64,000 nt of DNA from Synechococcus sp. ATX 2A4 (GTDB taxonomy: Bacteria; Cyanobacteriota; Cyanobacteriia; PCC-6307; Cyanobiaceae). Positions within the stretch are counted from its first letter, which is position 1; each line of letters starts with the position of its first letter. Shown here piece after piece: positions 52,140 to 62,838 of the stretch. The DNA lies in the NCBI RefSeq assembly GCF_024346375.1, contig NZ_JAGQCV010000014.1, positions 1 through 64,000 on the forward strand, read 5' to 3'. The position numbers and the translations under genes were made by a program. The notes under the pieces are model-generated. The model did no database searches. It was not told the origin of the DNA and saw nothing but the letters and a program-made list of their open reading frames with translations.

Positions 52140-52787
52140 ATGAGCGGCAACTGGTTCGAGCAGCTGGAGGCGCAGCTGGAGCAGCAGCTGGAAGCGTTCC
52201 TCAGCGGCAACCCCGAGCAGCGCCAGCTGCTGGTGGAGGAAGAACAGCGGGAACGGCAGCGGCGGCTGAAGCAGCGGCAACTGGAGGTGCAGGCGGAGGC
52301 GGAACGGCTGCGGCGCGCCCTGCTGGAGCTGGCCAGCGAGATCACCCAGTGGCAGGGGCGGGTGGAGCGGGCCCGGGCCGCCGGCGCCGGCACACTGGCC
52401 GACCAGGCCGAAGCGCGGCTGCGGCAGCTGATGGGTCTGGGCCGCGACCGCTGGCAGGCCCTCAGCAGCCTGGGCGATGAGTTCCGCCGCCTGGAAGCCG
52501 ACCTGGCAGCCCTGCAACAGGAACAGGAGCAACAACAGGCGGCCGCAGCTGCCCAAAGCGGAACCGCCCAGGGGGGACCTGGCTCCGGCGCGCCAGCGCC
52601 AGCCGGGACAGGCGAAAGCGGAGCCGGCCAAGGCCGCCCCGAAGGCCGCCAGGGAACGGCGGCGGCTGGCGCTTCCGCCCGCCCCACGCCGCTCGATCCG
52701 ATCGAGCTGGAAGCCGCCTGGTCGGCGTTCGAAGCGCAGCAGGAGCTGGAGGAGCTGCGGCGCCGCCACGGCTCTCCACCGAGCTGA
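52140..52787 (+). CDS. coiled-coil protein of the hercynine/ergothioneine operon
   Basis: 215 residues. From residue 5 to about 125 it is an almost continuous charged coiled coil (EQLEAQLEQQLEAFLSGNPEQRQLL, then EEEQRERQRRLKQRQLEVQAE), rather PspA-like in pattern. The remainder is Gly/Ala/Pro-rich with a last helix AWSAFEAQQELEELRRRHG. I recall it as 'hercynine metabolism protein' by neighbourhood only. It follows the small protein by 28 bases. Membrane or complex scaffolding is a guess. Confidence 0.75.
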   Translation: MSGNWFEQLEAQLEQQLEAFLSGNPEQRQLLVEEEQRERQRRLKQRQLEVQAEAERLRRALLELASEITQWQGRVERARAAGAGTLADQAEARLRQLMGLGRDRWQALSSLGDEFRRLEADLAALQQEQEQQQAAAAAQSGTAQGGPGSGAPAPAGTGESGAGQGRPEGRQGTAAAGASARPTPLDPIELEAAWSAFEAQQELEELRRRHGSPPS

Positions 52788-52797
52788 GCCGGCCGCC

Positions 52798-53595
52798 ATG
52801 GGGTTCCTGCTCTCCAAGCTGCTGCCGCTGCTGCTCTACCCGCTGGGACTGGCCATCGGCCTGCAGGCGATCGCCCTGGCGGGCCGCCGCCGCCGCTGGA
52901 GCCCCTGGCTGAGTGGCGGCAGCCTGGCGTTGCTGTGGATCAGCGCCCTGCCGTTCACGGCCCGCCAGCTGGTCTGGGGCCTGGAGGAGCGCAGCGCTGC
53001 CCTGACCCCCAGTCCACTTCCCACCGCTGACGCCGTGATCGTGCTGGGCGGCGGCCTGCACCCCCAGCTGCCGCCCCGCACCAGCGTGGAGGTGAACGAA
53101 GCGGGGGACCGCCTGCTCACCGGAGTACGCCTGCTGCGGGCCGGCAAGGCGCCGCTGCTGCTGCTGAGCGGCGGCCGGGTGACCTTCCAAAGCGACAACC
53201 CGGCGCCGGCGGAGGCGGAATCGGCGCGACGGCTGGCTTTAGAGCTCGGCGTGCCCGAGGCGCCCCTTCTGCTCAGCGATCAGGCCCGCACCACGGCGGA
53301 AGAGGCCCTGGCGCTGCGCGCAATCGGCCAGGCGCGCGGTTGGCGTTCCGTGTTGCTGGTCACCAGTGCCATGCACATGCCCCGCTCGCTGGCCACGTTT
53401 CAGCGCCGCTCAGGGCTCCAGGTGGTGCCGGTGGCCTGCGATTATCTGCTGCCGTCCCGCAGCGCGACCGGCCGCCCCACCGCCGCCTCGCTGCTGATCG
53501 AGCTGCTGCCCGAAGCCGGCGCCCTGCAGCTCACCACCCAGGCGCTCAAGGAGCACCTGGGGCTGCTGGTGTACCGGCTGCGGGGCTGGAGTTGA
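52798..53595 (+). CDS. YdcF-family (DUF218) membrane protein
   Basis: 265 residues. Two N-terminal membrane segments (about 5-28 and 38-56) are followed by the DUF218 fold: ADAVIVLGGGLHPQLPPRTSVEVNEAGDRLL, LLLLSGGRVTF, LSDQARTTAEEALALRAIG and VLLVTSAMHMPRSLATFQRRSG. The family includes ElyC/SanA-like envelope proteins. The substrate is unknown. It lies 10 bases after the hercynine-associated gene and may be co-transcribed, but the link could be chance. Confidence 0.88.
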   Translation: MGFLLSKLLPLLLYPLGLAIGLQAIALAGRRRRWSPWLSGGSLALLWISALPFTARQLVWGLEERSAALTPSPLPTADAVIVLGGGLHPQLPPRTSVEVNEAGDRLLTGVRLLRAGKAPLLLLSGGRVTFQSDNPAPAEAESARRLALELGVPEAPLLLSDQARTTAEEALALRAIGQARGWRSVLLVTSAMHMPRSLATFQRRSGLQVVPVACDYLLPSRSATGRPTAASLLIELLPEAGALQLTTQALKEHLGLLVYRLRGWS

Positions 53596-53683
53596 AGGCC
53601 GGGATGGGGCGCAGGTGGGCTTGCGGCAGCACACCCTGCTGCCAGCAGCACATCCGGACCGGATGCGACAAACTGGGCGGGAG

Positions 53684-53947
53684 CTACTTCTTGGGCGCCG
53701 GCGGCACCAGGCTCACCCCTTCGGGCGGCGGCGTTGGATCGGGATCGGCGATCAGCATGTGCTGCAGCACGATCTCGGGGCGTTCACTGTCGCGCCAGCG
53801 AATCCTGTAGGCCGGCATCTTGGTGCCGCGGCTGGTGGTCTGCTCCACCGGCTCCATCACCCAGCCGCGACGGGAGCGGCCCTGAGGGTTGCGCTTGACC
53901 ACCGCATCTGCGTGCTTGAAGCGGAATCCAACGCGCTCACCGCTCAT
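53684..53947 (-). CDS. conserved hypothetical small protein
   Basis: 87 residues: MSGERVGFRFKHADAVVKRNPQGRSRRGWVMEPVEQT, then MPAYRIRWRDSERPEIVLQHMLIADPDPTPPPEG. It is basic in front and Pro-rich at the end, with a strand-rich middle that could be a small barrel. I do not recognise a family. It resembles small picocyanobacterial proteins that hold no known domain. It lies 51 bases after lysS starts its upstream neighbourhood and converges with the YdcF gene. The protein-like composition and an ATG support a real gene. Confidence 0.6.
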   Translation of the reverse strand: MSGERVGFRFKHADAVVKRNPQGRSRRGWVMEPVEQTTSRGTKMPAYRIRWRDSERPEIVLQHMLIADPDPTPPPEGVSLVPPAPKK

Positions 53948-53998
53948 GGGCCAAGGTCAGTGCCAACGTGACCCCATTATCCACTTTGGCCTTCAAGC

Positions 53999-55513
53999 TC
54001 AGCTGGACCCGGCCTCCGGACGCAGCAGCGGGAAGGCAATCACATCACGGATGCTGGGGCTGTCGGTGAGCAACATGGCCAGCCGGTCGATGCCGATGCC
54101 CAGCCCGCCGGTGGGGGGCATGCCCACCTCAAGGGCCTGGAGGAAATCCTCATCCACCCCCTGCGCCTCCAGGTCGCCGGCCAGGCGCCGCTCCTGCTGG
54201 GCCTCCAGGCGCCGGCGCTGATCGAGGGGATCGATCAGTTCACTGAAGGCGTTGGCGGTTTCGCGGCCCACGATGAACAGCTCGAAGCGCTCCACCAGGC
54301 CGGGCTTGCTGCGGTGCGTGCGCGCCAGTGGTGAAATCTCCACCGGGTAATCGAGCACGAAGGTGGGCTGGATCAAGTTGGCTTCCACCCGCTGCTCGAA
54401 GGCCTCGTTGAGCAGGCGGCCCACGCTGTCAGCGGCGGCAGGCACCTCCAGCCCCGCGGCCTCCATGGCGGTGGCGGCCGCGTCACGGCTGGCGAAGCCA
54501 GAGAAATCCAGCCCGGTGGCCTGCTCCACCAGCTCATGCATGGTGGCCCGGCGCCAGGGGGGCGTGAGATCGATCGCCACGCCCTGATACGTGAGGGCGG
54601 TGGTGGCGCACACCTGCTCGGTGACGGCGGCGATCATCTGCTCGGTGAGCACCATCATGTCGGTGTAATCGGCATAGGCCTGATACACCTCCACCGACGT
54701 GAATTCGGGGTTGTGGCGCGTGCTGATGCCTTCGTTGCGGAAGATGCGGCCCAATTCGTAAACCCGCTCGAAGCCCCCCACCACCAGCCGCTTGAGATGC
54801 AGTTCGGTGGCGATGCGCAGGAACAGAGGCAGATCGAGGGCGTTGTGGTGGGTGCAGAAGGGGCGGGCGTCGGCGCCACCGGCCTCCACATTCAGCACCG
54901 GCGTTTCGATCTCGAGGAAGTCGCGGGCATCGAGCCAGCGGCGGATGCCGCTCACCAGGCGGGCGCGGCGGCGGAAGGTTTCGCGGGTGAGGGGCGAAAC
55001 GATCAGGTCGAGATAGCGCTGGCGGTAGCGCTTCTCCACATCCGCCAGGCCATGCCATTTATCGGGCAGGGGCTGCAGCGATTTGCAGAGCATGTGCCAG
55101 GCATTCACCTTCACCGACAGCTCGCCCCGGTCGGTGCGGCGCAGTGTGCCGTGCACGCCGATCAGATCGCCGGCATCCACCAGCGAGGTGATCTGGGCGA
55201 AGGCCTCGGGCTGCTTGGGCAGCGCCGCCAGCAGGTGGGCCTTCTCGATGAACAGCTGGATCGGGCCGCTTTCATCCACCAACGTGAAGAAGGCGAGCTT
55301 GCCCATCACCCGGCGGGTCATCACCCGGCCGGCCACGGCCACGGCCACCGGGCGCTCCTCGCCGTTGGGCAGGTCGGCATGCTCCTGCTGCAGGGCGGCG
55401 GTGCGGTGGCTGGGCTCGAAGCGCAGGGCGTAGGGGCCCTGACCGATGGCCGCCAGGGCCTGGCCCTTCTCGAAGCGGGCCTGTTCCAGGCGGCTGACGG
55501 GATGCTCCGGCAA
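53999..55513 (-). CDS. lysS: lysyl-tRNA synthetase (class II)
   Basis: 504 residues. The OB-fold anticodon domain occupies residues 50-160 ([27 protein letters not shown]). The class II core follows with motif 2 ([26 protein letters not shown]), [23 protein letters not shown] and motif 3 ([14 protein letters not shown]). It charges tRNA-Lys. The start used is TTG 55513; no ATG lies close, and the residues before [14 protein letters not shown] are uncertain. It is followed 51 bases on by the small hypothetical gene on the same strand. Confidence 0.95.
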   Translation of the reverse strand: MPEHPVSRLEQARFEKGQALAAIGQGPYALRFEPSHRTAALQQEHADLPNGEERPVAVAVAGRVMTRRVMGKLAFFTLVDESGPIQLFIEKAHLLAALPKQPEAFAQITSLVDAGDLIGVHGTLRRTDRGELSVKVNAWHMLCKSLQPLPDKWHGLADVEKRYRQRYLDLIVSPLTRETFRRRARLVSGIRRWLDARDFLEIETPVLNVEAGGADARPFCTHHNALDLPLFLRIATELHLKRLVVGGFERVYELGRIFRNEGISTRHNPEFTSVEVYQAYADYTDMMVLTEQMIAAVTEQVCATTALTYQGVAIDLTPPWRRATMHELVEQATGLDFSGFASRDAAATAMEAAGLEVPAAADSVGRLLNEAFEQRVEANLIQPTFVLDYPVEISPLARTHRSKPGLVERFELFIVGRETANAFSELIDPLDQRRRLEAQQERRLAGDLEAQGVDEDFLQALEVGMPPTGGLGIGIDRLAMLLTDSPSIRDVIAFPLLRPEAGSS

Positions 55514-55656
55514 AGCGACGAACAGGGGACGGGAGCGACCATCCTGCAGGAGCGCAGGCGGTGGGGAAAGGGCTGCGGGCTGAAGCGGCGACGGCCGGGA
55601 GCTTGCAGCGCCTGAGGGCGGGAGCCGGGAGCCGGCAGCGCTTGTGGACGGCGGGC

Positions 55657-56469
55657 TTAGGCGGTGACGGCGACCAGGGGATCGATCATCCGTTGCGAGG
55701 CATAGCCGGTGCCGCGCACGGTGAGGATCAGTTCGGGGTTGCGGGGGTCGGGTTCGAGCTTGCCGCGCAGACGGGCCACGTACACATCCACGACGCGCAA
55801 GTCAGCGGCGCGGCGCGGCGGGTAGCCCCACAGCTGCTCGAGGATTTCGGCGCGCGGCACCACCCGGCCGGGCTCGCGGAACAGCAGCTCCAGCAGGCTG
55901 AATTCGGTGTAGGTGAGGCCGATGCGCTCACCGCCGCGGGTCACCTGACGGCGGTTGGTGTCCACCACCAGATCACCGAGGCGCATGACGCCCTGGCCTG
56001 CGGGGATGTCACGCGGTTCGGTGGTGGCCGATCCACGCCCCACCCGCCGCAGGATGGTGGAGATGCGGGTTTCGAGTTCCTTGGGGCTGAACGGCTTGGG
56101 CAGGTAGTCGTCGGCGCCGAGATCAAGGCCGGCCACCCGCTCGGCGATCGCATCGAGGGCCGAGAGGAAGATGATCGGCACGCAGGATTCAGCCCGCAGG
56201 CGCCGGCACACCGCGAAGCCATCCAGCTTCGGCAGCATCACGTCGAGCACGACGAGATCGGGCTGCTCCTGGTGGAACAGGGTGAGAGCTTCCTCCCCAT
56301 CCTCGGCGCAGAGGACGCGGTAGCCCGCCAGCTGCAGGCGCATCACCAGTACGCGGCGCACGGCGGCTTCGTCGTCAACGACGAGCAGGGTGGCCTTGGG
56401 TGTTGTCCGCGTGTCCTGAACCACCGCCTCCGCCTTGGCTTGCCGAGGCTGCGTGTCCAGTGGCATCAC
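55657..56469 (-). CDS. rpaB: response regulator RpaB
   Basis: 270 residues, OmpR/PhoB class. The receiver domain (about 28-140) has [12 protein letters not shown], the phosphorylation aspartate in [14 protein letters not shown] and [14 protein letters not shown]. The winged-helix domain has [34 protein letters not shown] and [15 protein letters not shown]. The extended N-terminus and the VVDT-type middle fit RpaB/Ycf27, the essential regulator of high-light and photosystem genes. The 201 bases behind it are AT-richer and hold no gene. Confidence 0.9.
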   Translation of the reverse strand: MMPLDTQPRQAKAEAVVQDTRTTPKATLLVVDDEAAVRRVLVMRLQLAGYRVLCAEDGEEALTLFHQEQPDLVVLDVMLPKLDGFAVCRRLRAESCVPIIFLSALDAIAERVAGLDLGADDYLPKPFSPKELETRISTILRRVGRGSATTEPRDIPAGQGVMRLGDLVVDTNRRQVTRGGERIGLTYTEFSLLELLFREPGRVVPRAEILEQLWGYPPRRAADLRVVDVYVARLRGKLEPDPRNPELILTVRGTGYASQRMIDPLVAVTA

Positions 56470-56670
56470 AGGAACAGTCGTGAAGAAAAATCACCCTACC
56501 TGTCAGCTTGTAGGCATGGAGAGCAGAAGGCGCACGTCAGGGAGTAACGGCGCCAAGACTTAATGATTTTTCAATAGTTGCGGCGGCGGCGACCTGTCAG
56601 CACTAGGTACACCGAGCTCATCGGTGGCTTCGGCGGCGCGCACCGCCACGCCACAAGGCACGCCGCCGGC

Positions 56671-57981
56671 TCAGGGCCAGCGCCCTTCCGCGTAGAGGTT
56701 CCATTCCCGCTCCGCCGCCAGCACGGCCGCATCGCTGCTGAGCTGGCCGAGCATGGCGCGCTGCAGCTGGCGGTAGATGATCGCCTGCAGCCGCTTCACG
56801 CCGGGGTTGGCGGGCACCAGCACCCGCGCCCGCCCCAGCGTTTCGGCCGATTGCAGGCGGGCCGCATGCACCAGCGCCTGCTGGGGGTCAGAAGGGGTGT
56901 CCCGCCGTAGTTGCTGCTCAATCGTGGTCAGCGCCTGCCGGGCCGAGGGAAGCACCCGCGCCTGCTCAGCGAAGCGCGCCTGGTTGGCGGCATTGGTGAG
57001 GAACAGGGCAAAGCTCACCGCTTCCTTCGGCATGGCGCTCTGGCGCGGCACCGCCAGGTTCATGACCGCCACGTTGGCGGTGCCATCGGGGCCGGTGAGC
57101 GGCGGATGGGGTTCGGTGACGGCGGCGATCCCCGGCGCGTTGGTCTGGATGCTGCGCAGGAACTCAGCGCCGCTGGCCAGCATCGCCAGTTCGCCGCCTT
57201 GATAGAGCTCGATCGCGCGCCGGTGGCCCTGGCTCACCACTTCTCGCGGCAGCAGGCCGCGGCGGTAGAGATCGGTCCAGAAGGCGAAGGCGCGCCGGCC
57301 GGCCGGGCTGTTGAAAGCGGCCCGCTGGCGGTCGTCGGTGAGGGTGACACCCATCTGCACCATCGACTCCAGCAGCTCAGCGGAGTCGTCTGGCACCACG
57401 GTGACGAACAGCGCGTGGCGGCCCGTGCGACGCTTCACTGCTTCCGCGAAGGCAGGCACCTCCTCCCAGCGGCGCGGTGGGTCGGTGTATCCGGCCCGCT
57501 GCAGCAGGTCGTGGTTGGCGAGCGTGATGCGCGCCGTGAGGTACCAGGGGATCGCAAATTGCCCCTCCGCGTTGCGGCTGGCCGCCCAGATGCGCCGCAG
57601 GTAGACCTCCGAGGCCCCTGGCGGCAGCAGCGGATCGAGGTCGAGCAGTCCCCCCTTGCTGGCCAGGTTGGCGGCGAACAGCGGATTGAGGTTCACCACA
57701 TCAGGGGCGGTGCGCGCGAACACCGCGGCCAGCAGCTTGCGCTCCACCGATCCCCAGGGGATGTCGGTCCAGCGCACCGTGGTGCCGGGATTCTCCTTCT
57801 CCCAGGCGGCGATCACCTCGGTGAGATAGGCATCGAACTTGGGCGAGAGATCGAGCGTCCACACGTTCAGCTGGCGCCCCTGGCTGCGCGGACCGCCACA
57901 GCCCGCCAGCACCAGGGTCAGCAGCGTGAGCACGGCACGCCGGCGCCAGCGCCCCCGGATCCCGTCGGTCAGCCCCCGCAT
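56671..57981 (-). CDS. ABC transporter sugar-type solute-binding lipoprotein
   Basis: 436 residues. The signal (RWRRRAVLTLLTLVLAGC) ends at C28 in an LAGC lipobox. The family 1 extracellular binding fold follows: LNVWTLDLSPKFDAYLTEVIAAWEKENPG, TAPDVVNLNPLFAANLAS, IPWYLTARITLANHDLL and ELAMLASGAEFLRSI. It probably binds a sugar or glycerol derivative for import; no permease or ATPase gene is nearby. It lies five bases after mreD and may belong to that transcript, which is unusual. Confidence 0.88.
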   Translation of the reverse strand: MRGLTDGIRGRWRRRAVLTLLTLVLAGCGGPRSQGRQLNVWTLDLSPKFDAYLTEVIAAWEKENPGTTVRWTDIPWGSVERKLLAAVFARTAPDVVNLNPLFAANLASKGGLLDLDPLLPPGASEVYLRRIWAASRNAEGQFAIPWYLTARITLANHDLLQRAGYTDPPRRWEEVPAFAEAVKRRTGRHALFVTVVPDDSAELLESMVQMGVTLTDDRQRAAFNSPAGRRAFAFWTDLYRRGLLPREVVSQGHRRAIELYQGGELAMLASGAEFLRSIQTNAPGIAAVTEPHPPLTGPDGTANVAVMNLAVPRQSAMPKEAVSFALFLTNAANQARFAEQARVLPSARQALTTIEQQLRRDTPSDPQQALVHAARLQSAETLGRARVLVPANPGVKRLQAIIYRQLQRAMLGQLSSDAAVLAAEREWNLYAEGRWP

Positions 57982-57985
57982 CGCT

Positions 57986-58495
57986 TCAGCCCCTCGATGG
58001 TGCGTTCTGCTGTCGCCAGAGCAGCAGCAACAGGGAACAGATCATCGGCGCCAGCAGACCGGTGAGCAGGGTCTGGGTGAGCAGGGTGCGCAGGCTGCCC
58101 GCCAGAGGCAGCTGGGGGGGCAGGCCGAGCCGCTGCAGGATCAAGGTGAGCCCCAGCAGGAAAGTACCGATTAACGCCAGCAGCCCGAGGCTGAAGCTGC
58201 GCTCGATCGGCGGCCCTTTGCGCCCCAGGCGCCCCCACCACCAGCCGAGCAGCACCAGCGCCGGAATCTGGGTGGCGCCATCGAGCGTGAGGGCATCGAG
58301 CAGCAGCCCCAGCCCCAGCCCGGCCAGGGCACCGGAGACGGGCCCATCGCTGATCGCCCAGGGCAGCAGCCACAGCACGGACCAGCTGGGCGGTGCCCCC
58401 GAAAGCCGCAGCAGCGTGGGCGAGGCCAGCGTGAGCCAGGGCACGAGCAGGGCGCTGGCCACGTACCAGGGATGGCGGTGCAGCTTGCCCACCAT
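57986..58495 (-). CDS. mreD: rod shape-determining protein MreD
   Basis: 169 residues with five hydrophobic segments (ASALLVPWLTLASPTLL, VLWLLPWAI, LAGLGLGLLLDALTL, LLALIGTFLLGLTLIL, LLTGLLAPMICSLLLLL). Sequence identity to MreD is low in general; the assignment rests on topology, length and the place right after mreC. It would anchor the elongation machinery in the plasma membrane. Its ATG directly abuts the mreC stop. Confidence 0.85.
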   Translation of the reverse strand: MVGKLHRHPWYVASALLVPWLTLASPTLLRLSGAPPSWSVLWLLPWAISDGPVSGALAGLGLGLLLDALTLDGATQIPALVLLGWWWGRLGRKGPPIERSFSLGLLALIGTFLLGLTLILQRLGLPPQLPLAGSLRTLLTQTLLTGLLAPMICSLLLLLWRQQNAPSRG

Positions 58496-59254
58496 TCAAG
58501 GCGCCGCCTGCCGGGGCTGCACCAGCACCTGCACCCAGTCGATCGCTTCCACCGGCGCACTGAGCTGCACCACGGCCGTGGGCGCCGGCACGGCTTTGTC
58601 ATCCACCGACTGGATCACGCCGACGCTCATCCCCGGTGGCACCAAAGTGCTGGCCGGCGAGGTGACCACCACATCGCCCGGACGCACCTGGGGATCCTTC
58701 ACCAGAAAACGCAGCTCGGGCCGGCTGCCATTCACGCCGGTGAGCAGGCCCATGCTCTGGGTGCGCCCCACCCACACGCCGACGCGGCTGGAGGAATCGG
58801 TGAGCAGGGCCACCCGCGCCGTGGTGGGGGTGACGCTGGCCACCCGGCCCACCAGACCGCCCGGACCCACCACCGCATCGCCGAGACGGATGCCCTGAAG
58901 CTCACCGGCGCCCAACACCAACTGCTTCCACCAGCCCTCGGGTTCGCGCGAGATCACCGCCGCCGTGACCTCCTGGGGATTGGCCCGTTGCAGGCCCAGC
59001 AGGGTGCGCAGGCGCCGGTTGTCCTGCTCCAGCTGGGCCAGGCGGCTGCGTTGGTCAAGCTGCTGCGCCGATTGCAGCCACTCGCGCTGGGCGGTACCGG
59101 GCCAGAACGGACGGCTCAGCAACGCGTAGGCGTCGGTGAGCACCGCGCCCTTGCTGAGACGGACACCCACCAGCGCCAGCAGCAGGAGCCACCAGGGCCA
59201 GGCCTGGATCAACCGTTGCAGCGAGGGGACGCGGGGCAGGCGCCCGAACGGCAT
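58496..59254 (-). CDS. mreC: rod shape-determining protein MreC
   Basis: 252 residues. One N-terminal membrane helix (about 16-32) and a coiled stretch (AQLEQDNRRLRTLLGL) precede the paired beta-barrels: VTAAVISREPEGWWKQLVLGAGE, GLVGRVASVTPTTARVALLTDSSSRVGVWVGRTQ and VVVTSPASTLVPPGMSVG. MreC is the periplasmic part of the elongasome and links MreB to cell-wall synthases. It lies five bases after mreB. Confidence 0.93.
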   Translation of the reverse strand: MPFGRLPRVPSLQRLIQAWPWWLLLLALVGVRLSKGAVLTDAYALLSRPFWPGTAQREWLQSAQQLDQRSRLAQLEQDNRRLRTLLGLQRANPQEVTAAVISREPEGWWKQLVLGAGELQGIRLGDAVVGPGGLVGRVASVTPTTARVALLTDSSSRVGVWVGRTQSMGLLTGVNGSRPELRFLVKDPQVRPGDVVVTSPASTLVPPGMSVGVIQSVDDKAVPAPTAVVQLSAPVEAIDWVQVLVQPRQAAP

Positions 59255-59259
59255 GGATT

Positions 59260-60306
59260 TCAGGAGGACAGACGGGAGAAGTCAGGCGTGTCGAGCACGC
59301 GCTCCAGGCGCTTGTAATCCTCGAGCACCTGGCCGCAGCCGCTCACCACACACAGGAGGGGATCCTGGGCCACGTGGGTGAGGATCCCGGTTTCGTGGCT
59401 GATCAGCTCGCTGATCCCACGCACCAAGGCGCCGCCGCCGGCGAGCATGATGCCGCGATCGACGATGTCGGCAGCGAGCTCGGGCGGGGTGCGCTCGAGC
59501 GTGCGCTTCACCGCCTCCACAATCACGTTGAGCGGTTCGGCCATCGCTTCGCGGATGTCACCGGAGCGCACGTTGATAGTGCGGGGCAGGCCGGAGAGCA
59601 AGTGCAGTCCGCGCACGTCCATCGAGGTTTCGTCGTGGGCGTCGTCGGGGAAGGCGGAGCCGATGCGGATCTTGATGTCTTCGGCGGTGCGCTCGCCCAC
59701 CACCAGGTTGTGCACCTTCTTGAGGTACACACCGATGGCCTCGCTGATTTCATCACCAGCCACCCGCACCGACTCGCTGACCACGGTGCCGCCGAGGCTG
59801 AGCACCGCCACCTCGGTGGTGCCACCGCCGATGTCGACGATCATGGTGCCCACCGGCTCGGTGACCGGCAGACCGGCACCGATCGCCGCCGCCACCGGCT
59901 CATCGATCAGGTGCACCTCACGGGCACCAGCCAGGCCGGCCTCACGCACGGCGCGGCGCTCCACACCGGTGACGCCACTGGGGATGCCGATCACCAGGCG
60001 GGGCGCCATGATTCCGCGGCCCTCGTTCCCCTTCTGAATGAAGGTCTTGATCATCTGCTCGGCGGCGTCGAAGTCGGCGATGACTCCGTCGCGCAGGGGA
60101 CGGACGGCGCGAATGTTGCCCGGTGTGCGGCCAAGCATGAGCTTGGCTTCATCTCCCACGGCCAAGGGCACGCCCCGCTCAAGATCGAGTGCCACCACCG
60201 AGGGTTCCTGCAGCACGATGCCCTTACCGGACACGTACATCAAAGTGTTGGCCGTTCCCAGGTCGATGCCGATGTCGCGTGAGAGCTGGAAACGTCGAAA
60301 GAACAC
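59260..60306 (-). CDS. mreB: rod shape-determining protein MreB
   Basis: 348 residues of actin-like fold: phosphate 1 DIGIDLGTANTLMYVSGKGI (11-30), VGIPSGVTGVERRAVREA, phosphate 2 MIVDIGGGTTEVAVLSLGG, GDEISEAIGVYL and the adenosine motif IMLAGGGALVRGI. The membrane-binding lead is MFFRRFQLS. It polymerises under the membrane to direct wall synthesis. It heads the mreB-mreC-mreD unit and diverges from ssb with 183 bases between. Confidence 0.97.
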   Translation of the reverse strand: MFFRRFQLSRDIGIDLGTANTLMYVSGKGIVLQEPSVVALDLERGVPLAVGDEAKLMLGRTPGNIRAVRPLRDGVIADFDAAEQMIKTFIQKGNEGRGIMAPRLVIGIPSGVTGVERRAVREAGLAGAREVHLIDEPVAAAIGAGLPVTEPVGTMIVDIGGGTTEVAVLSLGGTVVSESVRVAGDEISEAIGVYLKKVHNLVVGERTAEDIKIRIGSAFPDDAHDETSMDVRGLHLLSGLPRTINVRSGDIREAMAEPLNVIVEAVKRTLERTPPELAADIVDRGIMLAGGGALVRGISELISHETGILTHVAQDPLLCVVSGCGQVLEDYKRLERVLDTPDFSRLSS

Positions 60307-60489
60307 GTAGAAGCACCTGAGCCGTTGCGATCATAGGAGCGGGGTCCAGCGGTTTCCGCCCAGCAGTGGCGGTGGTACATCCGGGTGAAACGGGGGAACC
60401 TTCAGGGAGAAGCGAGCTGCCGCAACTTGAAGCAGCAGTGCCGCATCATTGATCCAACAACTCCAATTTTTTCAACAACAGGACAACCC

Positions 60490-60921
60490 ATGGGTGTGAA
60501 TTCCGTGACGCTGGTGGGCCGTGCCGGCCGTGATCCCGAGGTGCGCTACTTCGAATCCGGCAGCGTGGTCGCCAACTTGACCCTCGCGGTCAACCGCCGC
60601 AGTCGCGACGACGAACCTGACTGGTTCAACCTTGAGATCTGGGGCAAGCAGGCCCAGGTGGCCGCCGACTACGTCAAGAAGGGGTCATTGCTGGGCATCA
60701 TCGGCAGCTTCAAGCTCGACCGCTGGACCGACCGCACCACCGGCGAGGAACGCACCAAGCCAGTGGTGCGGGTCGATCGGCTCGAACTGCTGGGCTCCAA
60801 ACGCGATGCCGACCAGGGCGCCTACGACGACGGCAGCGGCGCTGGCGGCGGTTTCGAGGGCGGTGGCTATAGCGGCGGCTTCGGGGGTGGCGAGCCGAGC
60901 AGCGAGGAAGTTCCCTTCTGA
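60490..60921 (+). CDS. ssb: single-stranded DNA-binding protein
   Basis: 143 residues from ATG 60490. The OB fold runs from NSVTLVGRAGRDPEVRYFESGSVVANLTLAVNRR to VVRVDRLELLG; a Gly-rich linker and the acidic tip SSEEVPF follow, in place of the usual DDDIPF. The tip recruits replication and repair proteins. The length is below the E. coli norm but normal for cyanobacteria. The longer upstream frame is not needed. The AT-rich TTTTTTCAACAACAGG leader before the ATG differs from its GC-rich surroundings. Confidence 0.95.
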   Translation: MGVNSVTLVGRAGRDPEVRYFESGSVVANLTLAVNRRSRDDEPDWFNLEIWGKQAQVAADYVKKGSLLGIIGSFKLDRWTDRTTGEERTKPVVRVDRLELLGSKRDADQGAYDDGSGAGGGFEGGGYSGGFGGGEPSSEEVPF

Positions 60922-60984
60922 GCCGCCTGCAAGGGCGTTGCCTTCAGCAAGTGGGGGTCTTGGGTGGCTGGCCTCAGGGGTAGG

Positions 60985-61197
60985 TCAGCCTCGGTGGCTG
61001 TCCTGGCGCTTTTCCCAGAGGCTCAGCCCCAGCCAGGCTCCCGCAGCCCCCACCACCGGCACCAGGCTCAACTGCTCCTCGTGCACATGGAACCCGTCCA
61101 GGGACATGATCAGCTCCGCGGGAATCGGCGCGAACAGGTCCGCGAGGACCATGGCCGCAAAAATTGCCACGTCGGTGGCCACCGGGTTGGCCTCCAC
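60985..61197 (-). CDS. small two-helix membrane protein, unknown function
   Basis: 70 residues from GTG 61197. Two hydrophobic spans (VATDVAIFAAMVLADLFAPI and LSLVPVVGAAGAWLGLSLW) enclose a short polar loop with HVHEEQ. I do not recognise a family. The start codon lies in the stem of the 13-bp inverted repeat at 61194-61225, so translation could be controlled by that hairpin. It is 95 bases downstream of ahcY on the same strand and may be read from the same transcript. Confidence 0.5.
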   Translation of the reverse strand: MEANPVATDVAIFAAMVLADLFAPIPAELIMSLDGFHVHEEQLSLVPVVGAAGAWLGLSLWEKRQDSHRG

Positions 61198-61225
61198 CTG
61201 TCCAGCCGATCAGCTGGACAGGTGG
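61194..61225. repeat. perfect 13-bp inverted repeat after ahcY
   Basis: CCACCTGTCCAGC (61194-61206) and GCTGGACAGGTGG (61213-61225) pair fully around CGATCA. It lies 68 bases behind the ahcY stop. No T-run follows on either strand. It may act as a terminator, an RNA-stability end or a cover for the GTG of the next small gene. Confidence 0.7.
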
Positions 61226-61292
61226 GGAACCAGTTCGATGGCCATGCCGCCGGGGGGGGACGCAGGGCGCGGGATGTGTAGAGGTCGTGGGA

Positions 61293-62747
<1,455 letters not shown>

Positions 62748-62838
62748 GGCGAAAGCTCCGAAGGGAGAAGGATTGGGGATGTGGAAATATCTGCAGAGAC
62801 GCCGAGGCTTCGGGCTCGCTTAAAGAGAATCTACAGCG

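Noticed and set aside
62748-62838. SAH riboswitch before ahcY
   Set aside because: I looked for the conserved core and its pseudoknot in the 91-base leader and saw only 4-bp stems (for example CTCC-CTTC-GGAG).
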